Below, one piece after another: positions 36,002 through 44,427 of a stretch of DNA of 64,000 nucleotides. The position numbers were made by a program, and so were the translations under genes. Numbering within the stretch: position 1 is the first letter of the stretch; each line of letters opens with the position of its first letter. Origin of the DNA: Longimicrobiales bacterium (lineage in GTDB: Bacteria > Gemmatimonadota > Gemmatimonadetes > Longimicrobiales > Gaopeijiaceae). The notes beneath the pieces are model-generated. The model was not told where the DNA came from. It made no database searches and saw only the letters and a list, made by a program, of their open reading frames with translations. The stretch covers positions 1,082,501 to 1,146,500 of the forward strand of contig OY282361.1 in assembly GCA_958295645.1 (NCBI GenBank), in the 5' to 3' direction.

Positions 36002-36221
36002 GAGAAGCGCTTAAGTCCGTCGCGGACGGGGCGTCAAGCGCACGGGGCGGCGGAGTGGACGCGACGGCGGCCGCCTTCCGCGTTCAGCGGCTCTCGCAAG
36101 GCCGGCAGCGCGGAGGTCGTGTCGAGGAAGCGCATGGGCTCAAGGTCGCGCCAGCGGAGGAGCGTAGCAACACCAGGGCGACCGCCGCAAATGGCCGCCG
36201 TGTCGTCGGCGCCCGCATCGC
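36002..36221. other. Non-coding stretch upstream of the ZIP-like gene
   Basis: About 220 bases with no gene I can support. A short minus-strand frame (36084-36272) has some hydrophobic residues but lies across the gene fragment and has no ribosome site. The promoter of the ZIP-like gene should be here, though none is clear. Confidence 0.4.
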
Positions 36222-36602
36222 GAGCCCGGCGAGCGAGCCCACCAGAAGGTACTGGAGCGGCTGGACCGCCATTCCCGGGACTTCATCGCTCTGTCCCCGT
36301 TCTGCATCGTGAGTTCCGTCGGCGCGGACGGCCGAGGCGACGCCTCGCCGAGGGGAGATCCGCCCGGCTTCGTGGCGGTGCCCGACGACCGCACGCTGCT
36401 GATCCCCGACCGCCCGGGAAACTATCAGCTCGACTCCTACCAGAACGTGATCGCGAATTCGCAGGTGGGCCTGTTGTTCATGACGCCCGGCTTGAACGAG
36501 ACGCTACGGGTCAGCGGGGCGGCGGAAATCGTCACCGACGCGGAACTTCTGGCGCCCTTGTCCGTAGGCGGCAAGCCGCCCGTCTCGGGATTGAGCCAAC
36601 CC
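36222..36602 (+). pseudogene. Fragment of a PPOX-class FMN-binding protein (DR2398-type)
   Basis: An open stretch of about 127 codons closely resembles the core of the pyridoxamine-phosphate-oxidase-like family: EPGERAHQKVLERLDRH, DFIALSPFC, ADGRGDASPRGDPPGF, TLLIPDRPGN, VGLLFMTPGLNETLR, VGGKPPVSGL. No start codon with a ribosome site precedes the homology; the family's usual N-terminal helix is missing, and just after KPPVSGL the similarity stops, so the C-terminal segment with the family's HCAKAL motif is absent. GTG at 36309 could start a shorter product but would lose part of the fold. I read it as a remnant truncated at both ends, possibly by a past rearrangement. Confidence 0.65.
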
Positions 36603-36641
36603 GGCAGCGGTTGTACTAGCCGGCCCCCCGGGCGCCCGGGC

Positions 36642-37121
36642 TCACATGCGTCCGGTAACGCGGACTGGCACCGGCGTGGTTTCGAAGTCGGGGTGCCCCG
36701 AGCCCACGGCACCGTGCATTAGGCGGAAGGCGGCGCTGGTTTGGCCCTCGGTGATGCCATCGAGGTGGCCCGTGAAGCCGCCCGGATCGTCGGCGTGGAA
36801 ATCGGCGATCTGCTCGTCGGAGACCACGACGTCCAGATACAGATCGTCGTCGATGGGAACGGGGTCCCCGTCTTCGTCTACGAAGCGCACGGTGATGGCG
36901 GGCGATTCTTCGCCCACGCCGACCTCCAGCTGGCCCGTCCATGTGCGTGCGTCGCCGTCGTAGGACGCGACCGTGCGGCTGTCGATCACGAGCACGGCGC
37001 CTTCGGGCTCGGCGTGCATGTCTTCGACCTTGACGGGATCGTCTCCGCAGGCCGCGAAGACCGCCACTGCGACGGCGAGTCCGAGGGAAAGGAACTGGGG
37101 GTTCCGGAAGCGGTACGTCAT
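36642..37121 (-). CDS. Lipoprotein of unknown function next to TonB receptor
   Basis: 159 residues with a lipoprotein signal: LGLAVAVAVFAACGDD, lipobox FAAC with Cys25. The mature part is strongly acidic (many Asp/Glu) and beta-rich, with a central VRFVDEDGDPVPIDDD and a conserved-looking ITEGQTSAAFRLMH followed by GHPDFETTPV. The acidic and His residues could bind metal; this is only inference. AGGAGG lies ten bases before the ATG, an excellent ribosome site. It starts 56 bases after the stop of the TonB receptor and is almost certainly its operon partner. Confidence 0.78.
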   Translation of the reverse strand: MTYRFRNPQFLSLGLAVAVAVFAACGDDPVKVEDMHAEPEGAVLVIDSRTVASYDGDARTWTGQLEVGVGEESPAITVRFVDEDGDPVPIDDDLYLDVVVSDEQIADFHADDPGGFTGHLDGITEGQTSAAFRLMHGAVGSGHPDFETTPVPVRVTGRM

Positions 37122-37177
37122 CGTTGAAATTCCTCCTGTGGGGAATTGAGTTGGCCGGCAACGCGGCCGTTGGCAGG

Positions 37178-39418
37178 TCAAAAGACGACCCGATAGGCGA
37201 GGGACAGCCCCCTCCCGGCTTCGGGCATGATCTCCTTGACCCGGGAGAGGTGATTTCGGTAGTTGGCGTTGGTTGCGTTCTCGAGGTTGGCCGTGAGGAC
37301 GTTGAGGCGCCCGGCCAGGGTAAGGCGCAGGCCCACGGCGGCGTTGAGCAGGGCGTACCCGTCCGTGGGCGATTCGAATTCGCCGACCCGGTCCTGCTCC
37401 GCGGCGACTTCGGCCTCGGCGCGCACGAACCAAGCGGGGCGCTCGTACTCCAAAGCCATCCGGGCTCGAAGAGGAGGGATGAGCGGAAGGGGCCGTCCAG
37501 TCTTCCGCAACGACCCCTGGACATGCGATGCGGTTCCGTGGAGCACCCAACTTCTGCCGGCGTGCCACTCTGCGGCGGCTTCGAATCCCGACAGCGCGGC
37601 GTCGGCGCCCCGGTACTGGTAGACGGGCAGGAGCACTCTGCTGATCTCGCCCGTCGGCTGTCCGTAGACGTAGCCGGAAATCCTGTTGTGGAACCCGGTG
37701 AGTTCGGCCCGGAACCGGTCCCTGACGAAGCGAAGGAACACGTCCACGCCCGTGCCAGTCTCGGCGCCGAGCGAGGGATTGCCGACTTCGAAGGAGTAGG
37801 CCGCCAAGTGCGGGCCCTCCGAATAGAGTTCGTTGACGTCCGGCGTCCGAAAAGCCCGCGCCGCGCTAGCGCCCAGGATCAAACCCGACTCCGTGGCGTA
37901 GAGGATGCCGAGCGAGCCCGAGACGGCCTGGAAGGTGCGGTCGCCGACGGGCCCGATGTCCGCATCGGGATCGTCGCGCAGAGGGTCGATCCGGATCCAG
38001 TCGTAACGAAGCCCGCCTTCGATGCGGATCGGATCAAAGTCCACGTCCTGAACGAAGTAGGCCGCCAGCGTCGTCCGGCGGGAGTTCGGCGTGGAAAGCT
38101 CTCCGGCGAACGAAAACGCCTCGCGCGAGGCGCGAACGCCCGTCGCGCCACGAGTCGGGCGTCCGGAGAGGATGCCGGTTCCGTCGTGGCGGGCGACAAT
38201 CTCGGCGCTTGTCGTCTGTCGCTTGAAGAATGTGCCCAGGATGCCGGGCGGTTCGATCTCGCTGTGGCGATACCAAGTGTGCGTTGCGCGGAGCTCGATG
38301 CGATCGAAGCGACCGGGCGCCGGGTCCACGACGGTGCGGAACTTGGTGGACATCCGCTCCATCTCGATGCGAACGCCTTCCTCGTGTCCGCCCTCGAACC
38401 CGCCCGGGATGCCGTAGTCGTTGCGATAGGACCGGAAGGACGCGCCGGCGTGCCCCCAGTCCGCCACGTACGAGGCGCCTGCTCCGGCGCTCCAGGTGTC
38501 GCCGCCGGTGTTGGCCAGAACGCCGGCGGGCGTGTTCAGGTCGCCTGCGCGGCGCCCCGAAGCCTCCACCCGCAGGGGGACTCGGTTCGCGAGGCCGAAG
38601 GTTGCGGCCGCGCTCGCCGCGAGCGAGCCGCTCGCCGTCCCGCCCCGGAGAGAGGCCGATCCGGTGGTTTGGCCGAGGGCCGACGAAGGGATTTCGTCGC
38701 GGATGACGTTGACGACGCCGCCGAGCGCGTTGCTGCCGTACATGAACGCGACCGGTCCCCGCACCACCTCGACCCGGCGGGCGGAGGAGGCGTCGAGCGC
38801 CGTGGCGTGGTCGACGCCGCCGCTCGACACGTCGCCGACCCTCGCCCCGTCTTCCAACAGGAGAACCCGGTCGCCCCCGAGCCCGCGGATGACGGGGCGC
38901 GCCGAGGCGGGCCCCATGCTCGCTGCGGCCAGTCCCGGCTCCGCGGCCAGGGCGCTGGCGACCGTGCCGTCAAGACGGCTCTGGAGCTCCTCTCCCGCCA
39001 CGACGTTGCTCGGTCGGAGAGTCCTCTCGGCAGCCCGCGCCGTGAGCGCCCCGGTCACCACCACCGGGTCCAGCCCTATGGGCGATGCTTCGAGCGTCAC
39101 GGAGAGGGCGGCGCCCGGCACGGCCGCTTCGATCGTGCGGCCTCGGTATCCTGGCCGGTCGACGCGAACCGCGTGCGCTCCCGCGGCCACTCTCGTCAAG
39201 CGAAAGGCGCCGTCGTCGCTCGTGACCGCTGTCTGCCCCGTGCTCACGAGCGAGACGGTCGCTCCAGCCAGCGGCTCCTCCGTCTTGGCGTCGCGCACCA
39301 CTCCGCCAATCCGGCCCTGCGGCTCCTGGGCCGGGGCATCGGCAACCGCGGCAACGAGCGCGAGCAGAGTCGCCGAGAAGGGGACGAACGCGAAACAGGT
39401 GTTGTGAACGGCAGACAC
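37178..39418 (-). CDS. TonB-dependent outer-membrane receptor
   Basis: 746 residues from GTG 39418, chosen because GGAGG lies five to six bases upstream and the signal peptide follows at once; a TTG at 39538 would add 40 residues with no signal character. A carboxypeptidase-regulatory-like domain (GRIGGVVRDAKTEEPLAGATV) occupies residues about 30-110. A plug follows (PVIRGLGGDRVLLLEDG, VEVVRGPVAFMYGSNALGG), then a 22-strand type barrel ending in F. The extracellular segment YGIPGGFEGGHEEGVRIEM matches the region that, in ZnuD-like zinc receptors, carries the His-rich loop, so metal uptake is a reasonable guess. The gene lies between a small exported His/Cys protein and a lipoprotein. Confidence 0.93.
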   Translation of the reverse strand: MSAVHNTCFAFVPFSATLLALVAAVADAPAQEPQGRIGGVVRDAKTEEPLAGATVSLVSTGQTAVTSDDGAFRLTRVAAGAHAVRVDRPGYRGRTIEAAVPGAALSVTLEASPIGLDPVVVTGALTARAAERTLRPSNVVAGEELQSRLDGTVASALAAEPGLAAASMGPASARPVIRGLGGDRVLLLEDGARVGDVSSGGVDHATALDASSARRVEVVRGPVAFMYGSNALGGVVNVIRDEIPSSALGQTTGSASLRGGTASGSLAASAAATFGLANRVPLRVEASGRRAGDLNTPAGVLANTGGDTWSAGAGASYVADWGHAGASFRSYRNDYGIPGGFEGGHEEGVRIEMERMSTKFRTVVDPAPGRFDRIELRATHTWYRHSEIEPPGILGTFFKRQTTSAEIVARHDGTGILSGRPTRGATGVRASREAFSFAGELSTPNSRRTTLAAYFVQDVDFDPIRIEGGLRYDWIRIDPLRDDPDADIGPVGDRTFQAVSGSLGILYATESGLILGASAARAFRTPDVNELYSEGPHLAAYSFEVGNPSLGAETGTGVDVFLRFVRDRFRAELTGFHNRISGYVYGQPTGEISRVLLPVYQYRGADAALSGFEAAAEWHAGRSWVLHGTASHVQGSLRKTGRPLPLIPPLRARMALEYERPAWFVRAEAEVAAEQDRVGEFESPTDGYALLNAAVGLRLTLAGRLNVLTANLENATNANYRNHLSRVKEIMPEAGRGLSLAYRVVF

Positions 39419-39568
39419 GAAATCCTCCAAGGTCTCCTTCGCGGCCTGGGACGGCTCTGGCGAGCGGGTCGCAGGCGAGGACAAGCTTTGCGCCGACCGG
39501 ACCTGACCGCACCAGGGCGGACGAACATTCGACTGCAATGGGAACCAGAGCGATTTGCTCCGGGAAGA

Positions 39569-39931
39569 TCAGACCTGCGGCGGACCCCTCGGGATCACCG
39601 ACCCAACCAGGAACTCGAGCCCGGCGTAGGCGACGCCGCCCGTGTCCGTCCAGGAAACAACGACGGAGGGGCCCGGTTCGGTGGCGGTTCCGACGAGCGG
39701 CGCGGCAACCGGCGTGGCGAGCGACCGCACCGCCTGGCAGACGAGATGGTTGTGCGCCGCGGGACAGTCCGCGTCTCCCGGCGGTTCGAGATGAACGGGC
39801 AGTCCGGTCTCGTCCTGGTCCGCAAGGACGCTCAGCGGCGCCATCGCACCCGACGCGACGACCTGCAACAGGGCGACGGCAAGCAGGGCCAGCCGGCGGA
39901 CATCCCATTGTGCGGAGCATCGGTAGAACAA
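39569..39931 (-). CDS. Small exported His/Cys-containing protein
   Basis: 120 residues read from TTG 39931; a signal peptide (RRLALLAVALLQVVASGAMA) is followed by a short mature chain with PPGDADCPAAHNHLVCQ, two Cys and two His in 14 residues, reminiscent of the DUF2946-type proteins found before TonB metal receptors. No homology beyond that is claimed. It has a plausible promoter just upstream and precedes the TonB receptor gene by 150 bases in the same direction. The start codon is uncertain. Confidence 0.55.
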   Translation of the reverse strand: MFYRCSAQWDVRRLALLAVALLQVVASGAMAPLSVLADQDETGLPVHLEPPGDADCPAAHNHLVCQAVRSLATPVAAPLVGTATEPGPSVVVSWTDTGGVAYAGLEFLVGSVIPRGPPQV

Positions 39932-39977
39932 GTCGCGGTTCCCGTCGGCGCAAAGCGGGTCGGGTCGGGGATGCCGA

Positions 39978-40007
39978 ACGATAACCCGGCCGACCGTCTT
40001 CCGTCAA
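39978..40007 (-). promoter_or_regulatory. Promoter of the TonB receptor cluster
   Basis: On the minus strand TTGACG (40007-40002), an 18-base spacer, then TATCGT (39983-39978). It lies about 45 bases before the TTG of the small exported protein and would drive that gene and the receptor cluster. No Zur- or Fur-like box was found. Confidence 0.5.
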
Positions 40008-40069
40008 ACGGGCAACGCGAGAAAGCGCCTGTCGCAACGCCGCGGACGGTCGCGTTTCCCGACACGGAG

Positions 40070-40143
40070 TGGGCCCAGAGGGACTTGAACCCCCGACCGT
40101 CGGATTATGAGTCCGCTGCTCTAACCACCTGAGCTATGGGCCC
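40070..40143 (-). tRNA. tRNA with CAU anticodon, probably tRNA-Ile2
   Basis: A 74-nt cloverleaf: acceptor GGGCCCA/TGGGCCC with discriminator A, D-arm AGCTCAGGTGGTTAGAGC, anticodon loop CTCATAA, T-arm GGGGGTTCAAGTCCCTC. CCA is not encoded. The anticodon could be Met or the lysidine-modified Ile2; C4-G69 and C5-G68 in the acceptor match the TilS recognition pairs of tRNA-Ile2 and differ from elongator tRNA-Met, so Ile2 is preferred. Confidence 0.9.
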
Positions 40144-40157
40144 GACGAAATCTAGCT

Positions 40158-40802
40158 TCACAGCCGGGCGAAGAGCGTCCCGAACATGCGGTCGCCGGCG
40201 TCGCCCAGTCCGGGCAGGATGAAGCCGGCGCTGCTGAGCCGGCGGTCCACGGCGCCGGCGTAGACCTGCACGCCGGGGTGGTCCTGGGCTAGGCGGTCCA
40301 ATCCTTCCGGCGCGGCCAGCACGCACAGGAACCGAACGTCGCGAACGCCCCGCTCCCTGAGCCAAGCCAGCGCGGCCGAGGCGGATCCGCCCGTTCCCAG
40401 CATGGGGTCCACGAGGAGGTGGCGCGCGTGTTCGGCCCCCGACGGCAACTTGGCGTAGTAGCGCCTGGGCGCCAGGGTGTGCTCGTCCCGCTCGAACCCC
40501 ACGTGCCCCACCCTGGCGCCGGGGACGACGCGGAGCACGCCCTCCAGCATCCCCAGCCCGGCCCTCAGGACGGGGACGACGACGAGGTCGTCTTCGCGCA
40601 CGTGCGTGCCCTGCGTCGTCTCCAGCGGCGTCTCGACGGCCACCGCCTCTTCGTCGAGGTCCAGAGTGACGTGGAAGGTCATGAGCATGGCGATTTCGTT
40701 GACCAGCTCGCGGAAGCGCTTCGCGGGCGTTCGCCGGTCGCGGAGGCGAGACAGCTTGTCGCGGACAAGGGGATGGTCGACGACGACGTGGTATGGGTTC
40801 AT
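40158..40802 (-). CDS. upp: Uracil phosphoribosyltransferase
   Basis: 214 residues; converts uracil and PRPP to UMP (pyrimidine salvage). It opens MNPYHVVVDHPLVRDKLSRLRD, has the family segments VPVLRAGLGMLEGVL (near 80) and the PRPP loop LLVDPMLGTGGSA (near 130), and ends with the uracil-binding GDAGDRMFGT. ATG overlaps the rluB stop (ATGA). It is the last gene of the five-gene overlapped operon and stops 14 bases before the tRNA. Confidence 0.97.
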   Translation of the reverse strand: MNPYHVVVDHPLVRDKLSRLRDRRTPAKRFRELVNEIAMLMTFHVTLDLDEEAVAVETPLETTQGTHVREDDLVVVPVLRAGLGMLEGVLRVVPGARVGHVGFERDEHTLAPRRYYAKLPSGAEHARHLLVDPMLGTGGSASAALAWLRERGVRDVRFLCVLAAPEGLDRLAQDHPGVQVYAGAVDRRLSSAGFILPGLGDAGDRMFGTLFARL

Positions 40803-41587
40803 CGCGATTTCCGGTGGGATGGCCGGGCGGGCCGGCGGCCTCTGCGAGCGCGGAGTCCGAACTGGGCCGCCTTCAGTTCGGACGGACGGGCGGGCCGCCA
40901 GTCTCCGGAGCCGAGCGCGCCCAACCGAAAGGGGCCGAAGCGAACGCGGCAAAGCGAGGCCGCAGGCCGTCCGGCCGCGGTCAGCAAGCGGCGCACTTCG
41001 CGTTTTCGCCCTTCGGTCAAGACGATGCTGACGCCCCAATCGCCGCTCGGCAGGCGCGTCTTGCGAACCCGTTTGGGACGGGCGAATCCGTCCTCCAGCT
41101 CGGCCCCGGCCTTGAGCGCGCGGATTCCTTGAGCGGTGATGCCGCCGCCCCGCACGGCGGCGAGGTACTCTCTCTCGACGCCTCCAGAGGGATGGGCGAG
41201 CGCGGCGGCCAAGTCTCCGTCGTTCGTGAGCAGGAGCAGGCCCGAGGTGTCCCGGTCGAGGCGTCCGACGTAGCGTAGGCCGGCGGCCCAATCGGGGAGG
41301 ACGTCGTACACGGTCTCGCCTCCGTGGGGGTCCGCGCGCGTGCAGAGGACGCCGACGGGCTTGTGGAAGACGACCCAGCGACGGGGGGCCGGAGGAACGA
41401 CTTGGCCGTCCAGGGACACCACGTCCGTCCCGGGCACGACGCGGACGCCCAGTTCCGCGACGACTTCGCCGTTGATCGCGATCCGGCCGTCCCCGAGCAT
41501 GGTCTCGGCTTGGCGCCGGGAGGCCGCGCCCGCCTGCGAAAGGTACTTCTGGATGCGCACTGGGGCGGCGGAGTCGTTCGGGGTCAT
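40799..41587 (-). CDS. rluB: rRNA pseudouridine synthase, RluB/RsuA type
   Basis: 262 residues. An N-terminal S4 RNA-binding domain (VRIQKYLSQAGAASRRQAE, about 10-60) is followed by the RsuA-type catalytic domain with GRLDRDTSGLLLLTNDG, catalytic Asp near residue 111, and TEGRKREVRRLL near 195. It isomerises a specific uridine in 23S (RluB) or 16S (RsuA) rRNA; the exact site cannot be told from sequence alone. Its start overlaps the scpB stop, an arrangement (scpA-scpB-rluB) common in bacteria. Confidence 0.93.
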   Translation of the reverse strand: MTPNDSAAPVRIQKYLSQAGAASRRQAETMLGDGRIAINGEVVAELGVRVVPGTDVVSLDGQVVPPAPRRWVVFHKPVGVLCTRADPHGGETVYDVLPDWAAGLRYVGRLDRDTSGLLLLTNDGDLAAALAHPSGGVEREYLAAVRGGGITAQGIRALKAGAELEDGFARPKRVRKTRLPSGDWGVSIVLTEGRKREVRRLLTAAGRPAASLCRVRFGPFRLGALGSGDWRPARPSELKAAQFGLRARRGRRPARPSHRKSR

Positions 41588-42333
41588 TGTCCGGGCTCGG
41601 CGGGGCCGGTTTCGGCTTCGGCGGGAGGCGCGGGCGCGGCGGAGGGGCTGGCTTCGGGCTCGGCGGGGCCGGTTGCGGGTTCGGCGGCGGGGCCGTCGTC
41701 CGCGTGGGCCAAGACGGCGTCGACGGCTTCGTCGGGGGCCAGTTCAGGGGTGGAGACGGTGGTCTCGCCGCTGGTCTCGTCGTCCGGGAAGGACTCTTGG
41801 GCCATGGCCGGGCCGGACAGCACCACCGGCAGTTCCTCGGGCTTGGGAAGGTCGTCCAGGGAGGCCAGCCCGAAGTGCTCCATGAAGCGCGGGGAGGTGC
41901 CGTAGAGGACGGGGCGCCCGATGCCGTCTCCGCGTCCCGCTACGTGGATCAGTTCGCGCGCGAGGAGGGTCCGTATCACGCCCGACGAGTTCACGCCGCG
42001 GATGCCTTCGATCTCGACGCGGCTGATGGGCTGTCTGTAGGCGACGATGGCCAGCGCCTCCAGCGCGGGTCCCGAAAGGCGCGAGGACTGCGCCACCGTG
42101 TCCAGGCGCTCGAGATACGGCGCGAACTCCGGCCGGGTCATGAGCTGCACGCCGTCCGCCACCTGCCGAAGCTCGAACGCGCGGCCGGACTCGTCGTACT
42201 GCGCCTTGAGATGCGCGAGAGCGGCTTCGACCCGATCCTCGTCCAGCGCCTCGTCGGCGCGGGCGATCTCCGCGGGCGACAGCGGCGCGTCGCTGGCGAA
42301 GAGGACGGCCTCGACGACGCTGGCGTCGTTCAC
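41584..42333 (-). CDS. scpB: Segregation and condensation protein B
   Basis: 249 residues from GTG, overlapping the scpA stop (GTGA). Winged-helix domains of ScpB are seen in VVEAVLFASDAPLSPAEIA, SGPALEALAIVAYRQPISRVEIE and IRGVNSSGVIRTLLARELI, up to about residue 165. It then has a long disordered tail rich in Pro, Glu and Ala (about 175-249), which is not part of the fold. It works with ScpA and SMC in chromosome condensation and segregation. Confidence 0.95.
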   Translation of the reverse strand: MNDASVVEAVLFASDAPLSPAEIARADEALDEDRVEAALAHLKAQYDESGRAFELRQVADGVQLMTRPEFAPYLERLDTVAQSSRLSGPALEALAIVAYRQPISRVEIEGIRGVNSSGVIRTLLARELIHVAGRGDGIGRPVLYGTSPRFMEHFGLASLDDLPKPEELPVVLSGPAMAQESFPDDETSGETTVSTPELAPDEAVDAVLAHADDGPAAEPATGPAEPEASPSAAPAPPAEAETGPAEPGQ

Positions 42334-43265
42334 TCTGCGCCGCCTGTCAGGAAGGCGGGCTCCCCTGCTCCGCCGGCGGTCCCGGAGCGCGTTTCCCCGC
42401 TGCCCGAGGCTGATGCGGACGACGACGGCGCCACGCTCGACTCGCCGTATTCCGCTCCGATGTCCGCGAGACGCTCGGCCTGCAGGCCTTCCTTCAGCTC
42501 GCGACCCGGGTACATCCAGAGCGGCGAGAACGGCTTCCTTTGCCGGAGCGAAACGACCTGTCTCCTGCCCAGCTCCAGTCCCGCCAGCAAGGTGACGACG
42601 CCGTGCATCCGCTGCTTCCAGGGCGCCACCAAGCTCCCAAACTCGATGCGGCGCACGCGCCTCAGCGTCTGCAGGATCAAGTCCACCTTGCCGCGCATGG
42701 TCACAGGCCGGGCGCCCACCCGATGCTCCGTGCCGCGCTCTTCCGGAGGCTCCACGCCGAGCGCGGCGGCGTACAGGTCGTCCCAGTCGACGGCGAGCGG
42801 CACGCCGGACAGGGCGGGCTTGGGCCGCAAGGGCACGTATCCCTTGGCGAAGCGGCGGCGACGGTCGTTCTCGGCGGTGCGGAAGCGCTGGGCGATTTCG
42901 CGCACCTGCTCGTATTCGAGAAGCCGTCGCACCAGTTCCGCTCTGGGATCCTCCTCCTCGCCTTCTCCGGCTGGCACAGGCAGCAGCAACCGGGCCTTGA
43001 TGCGCACCAAGGTGGCCGCCATCTCCAGGAACTCCCCCGCTTCGTCGATCCCCCGCGCCGCCACGCCTTCGATGGCTGCCAGGAACTGGTGCGTGATGGG
43101 AGCGATGGGGATGTCGAAGATGTCGATGTCCTGCCTGCGGATGAGGTGGAGCAGCAGGTCGAGCGGCCCCTGGAAGTGGTCGGTGTCGACGACGAGAAGG
43201 CCGTCGGCGACCACGTCGGAACCGGCGGCGCCGGGGTTGCCGACCTCGAGGCTGGCGCCGGTCAT
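42330..43265 (-). CDS. scpA: Segregation and condensation protein A (kleisin)
   Basis: 311 residues. The kleisin opening FQGPLDLLLHLIRRQDIDIFDIPIAPI starts near residue 31, followed by the helical bundle with EFLEMAATLVRIKARLLLP. The C-terminal winged helix is around 185-245 (LVAPWKQRMHGVVTLLAGLEL). It bridges the SMC heads with ScpB. The last 50 residues are Ser/Gly/Ala-rich. ATG overlaps the stop of the M50 protease gene. Confidence 0.95.
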   Translation of the reverse strand: MTGASLEVGNPGAAGSDVVADGLLVVDTDHFQGPLDLLLHLIRRQDIDIFDIPIAPITHQFLAAIEGVAARGIDEAGEFLEMAATLVRIKARLLLPVPAGEGEEEDPRAELVRRLLEYEQVREIAQRFRTAENDRRRRFAKGYVPLRPKPALSGVPLAVDWDDLYAAALGVEPPEERGTEHRVGARPVTMRGKVDLILQTLRRVRRIEFGSLVAPWKQRMHGVVTLLAGLELGRRQVVSLRQRKPFSPLWMYPGRELKEGLQAERLADIGAEYGESSVAPSSSASASGSGETRSGTAGGAGEPAFLTGGAE

Positions 43266-43918
43266 CCGATCGCGATTCCCATGATCCATGCGAAGACGAT
43301 CCAGACGGGCGCGAACACCTTGGACAGGGCGCCTGGAACCAATACCAGTGCAAGCAAGAATCCCATGGAGCCGAACTTGCCGAACGTCTGGTAGGGACCT
43401 TGGAGTGCAGGCGGAAGAAGCTGGTGCAGAACCCGCGATCCGTCGAGCGGGGGCAAGGGCATCAAGTTGAACCAAGCCAGGATCAAGTTGATCAATATCC
43501 CGTAGCTCAAGAACACGAGGATGTGCTCGGCGGCGAAGTTGAACACGCCCGGGACGCCGACAAGCCGAAACGCAATCAGGTACGCCGCCGAAAACGTCGC
43601 CGCCAATGCGAGGTTGGCAATGATGCCCGCGAGCGAGACCCGCAGGTCGCCGGCCCGGTAGTCGCGAAAGTTGGCGGGATTCACGGGGACCGGCTTGGCC
43701 CAACCGAAGATCAGGTTGCCGGGCAGCAGAAAGAGGACCACCGGGACCAGGAGCGATCCCACCAAGTCCAGGTGCGGCAACGGGTTGAGCGTGATGCGGC
43801 CCAGGTCCCGCGCCGTGGAGTCGCCTTCGCGCAACGCCTGCCACGCGTGAGCCACTTCGTGGACCACGACCGAGAAGACGAGAACGGGTACGACGAACAG
43901 GAAATCGGATACGCCCAT
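43262..43918 (-). CDS. Site-2 protease family membrane metallopeptidase (M50)
   Basis: 218 residues, six or so helices. The zinc motif is H20-E21-V-A-H24 in SVVVHEVAHAW, and the third ligand lies in NLMPLPPLDGSRV near residue 160. It is a short S2P of the YwhC/FlmB-like kind, without PDZ domain. These enzymes cut proteins within the membrane; the substrate is unknown. It heads the M50-scpA-scpB-rluB-upp operon, where each stop overlaps the next start. The ATG has a poor ribosome site. Confidence 0.92.
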   Translation of the reverse strand: MGVSDFLFVVPVLVFSVVVHEVAHAWQALREGDSTARDLGRITLNPLPHLDLVGSLLVPVVLFLLPGNLIFGWAKPVPVNPANFRDYRAGDLRVSLAGIIANLALAATFSAAYLIAFRLVGVPGVFNFAAEHILVFLSYGILINLILAWFNLMPLPPLDGSRVLHQLLPPALQGPYQTFGKFGSMGFLLALVLVPGALSKVFAPVWIVFAWIMGIAIG

Positions 43919-44050
43919 GATCCATGGAATATAAGGTTCGAGAGGCGCTGGGAGCTTCGGGGCGGCCTCTCGCGACGGACGGGTGGCGGCTCGCGGCAGG
44001 CCCGCTGGGGCCGGGCGCCCTCTCGCGGCGGACGGGGCGGCGCGGCTTGC

Positions 44051-44079
44051 TTGACCGCGGGGGGCGCCGGTTCTATTCT
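44051..44079 (+). promoter_or_regulatory. Promoter of rpsT
   Basis: TTGACC at 44051-44056, 17 bases, then TATTCT at 44074-44079. It has the same -35 hexamer and spacing as the promoter of the cold-shock gene, which supports both. The leader would be about 60 bases, a length at which S20 autoregulation at the translation start is possible. Confidence 0.65.
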
Positions 44080-44147
44080 TGGTCTTCGTCGGCGTCGGGC
44101 CGGCTGGAGCGGAGCAAGCGGAACGCGGAACACGGGAATGCATAGAG

Positions 44148-44402
44148 ATGCCCAACATCAAGAGCGCCAAGAAGCGCATGGAGCTGAGTCGGCGGGCGCG
44201 TAGCCGCAACCGGGGGACGCGTTCGCGCATCCGCACTGCGTTGCGCCGCGTGCGCGAAGCGGAGTCGAGCGAGCAGGCCGAGGAGCTTCGCCGCCAGGCC
44301 GTCGCGCTGGTGGACCGCGCCGCGGTGCGCCGTGTGCTGCATCCCAACAAGGCCGGGCGGATCAAGTCCCAACTCGACCGCTTGGTGCGCCTGCGGTCGT
44401 AG
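44148..44402 (+). CDS. rpsT: 30S ribosomal protein S20
   Basis: 84 residues, very basic, opening MPNIKSAKKRMELSRRAR and containing LHPNKAGRIKSQL near the end, both diagnostic of S20. It binds 16S rRNA in the 30S subunit. The start follows from the conserved MPNIKSA; the ribosome site is weak (GGGAATGCATAGAG), as is common for S20 genes. It is monocistronic and convergent with pyrC, 25 bases apart. Confidence 0.97.
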   Translation: MPNIKSAKKRMELSRRARSRNRGTRSRIRTALRRVREAESSEQAEELRRQAVALVDRAAVRRVLHPNKAGRIKSQLDRLVRLRS

Positions 44403-44427
44403 CCGCGGCTCCCGGTTCAGGCCGCTC

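Noticed and set aside
36084-36272. Small minus-strand frame with hydrophobic residues
   Set aside because: No ribosome site, Arg/Ser/Pro-rich second half and overlap with the PPOX fragment; likely chance in GC-rich DNA.
43919-44147. Extension of the M50 protease frame upstream and other frames in the divergent region
   Set aside because: Residues are Arg/Ser-rich without family similarity, and the promoter of rpsT lies there.
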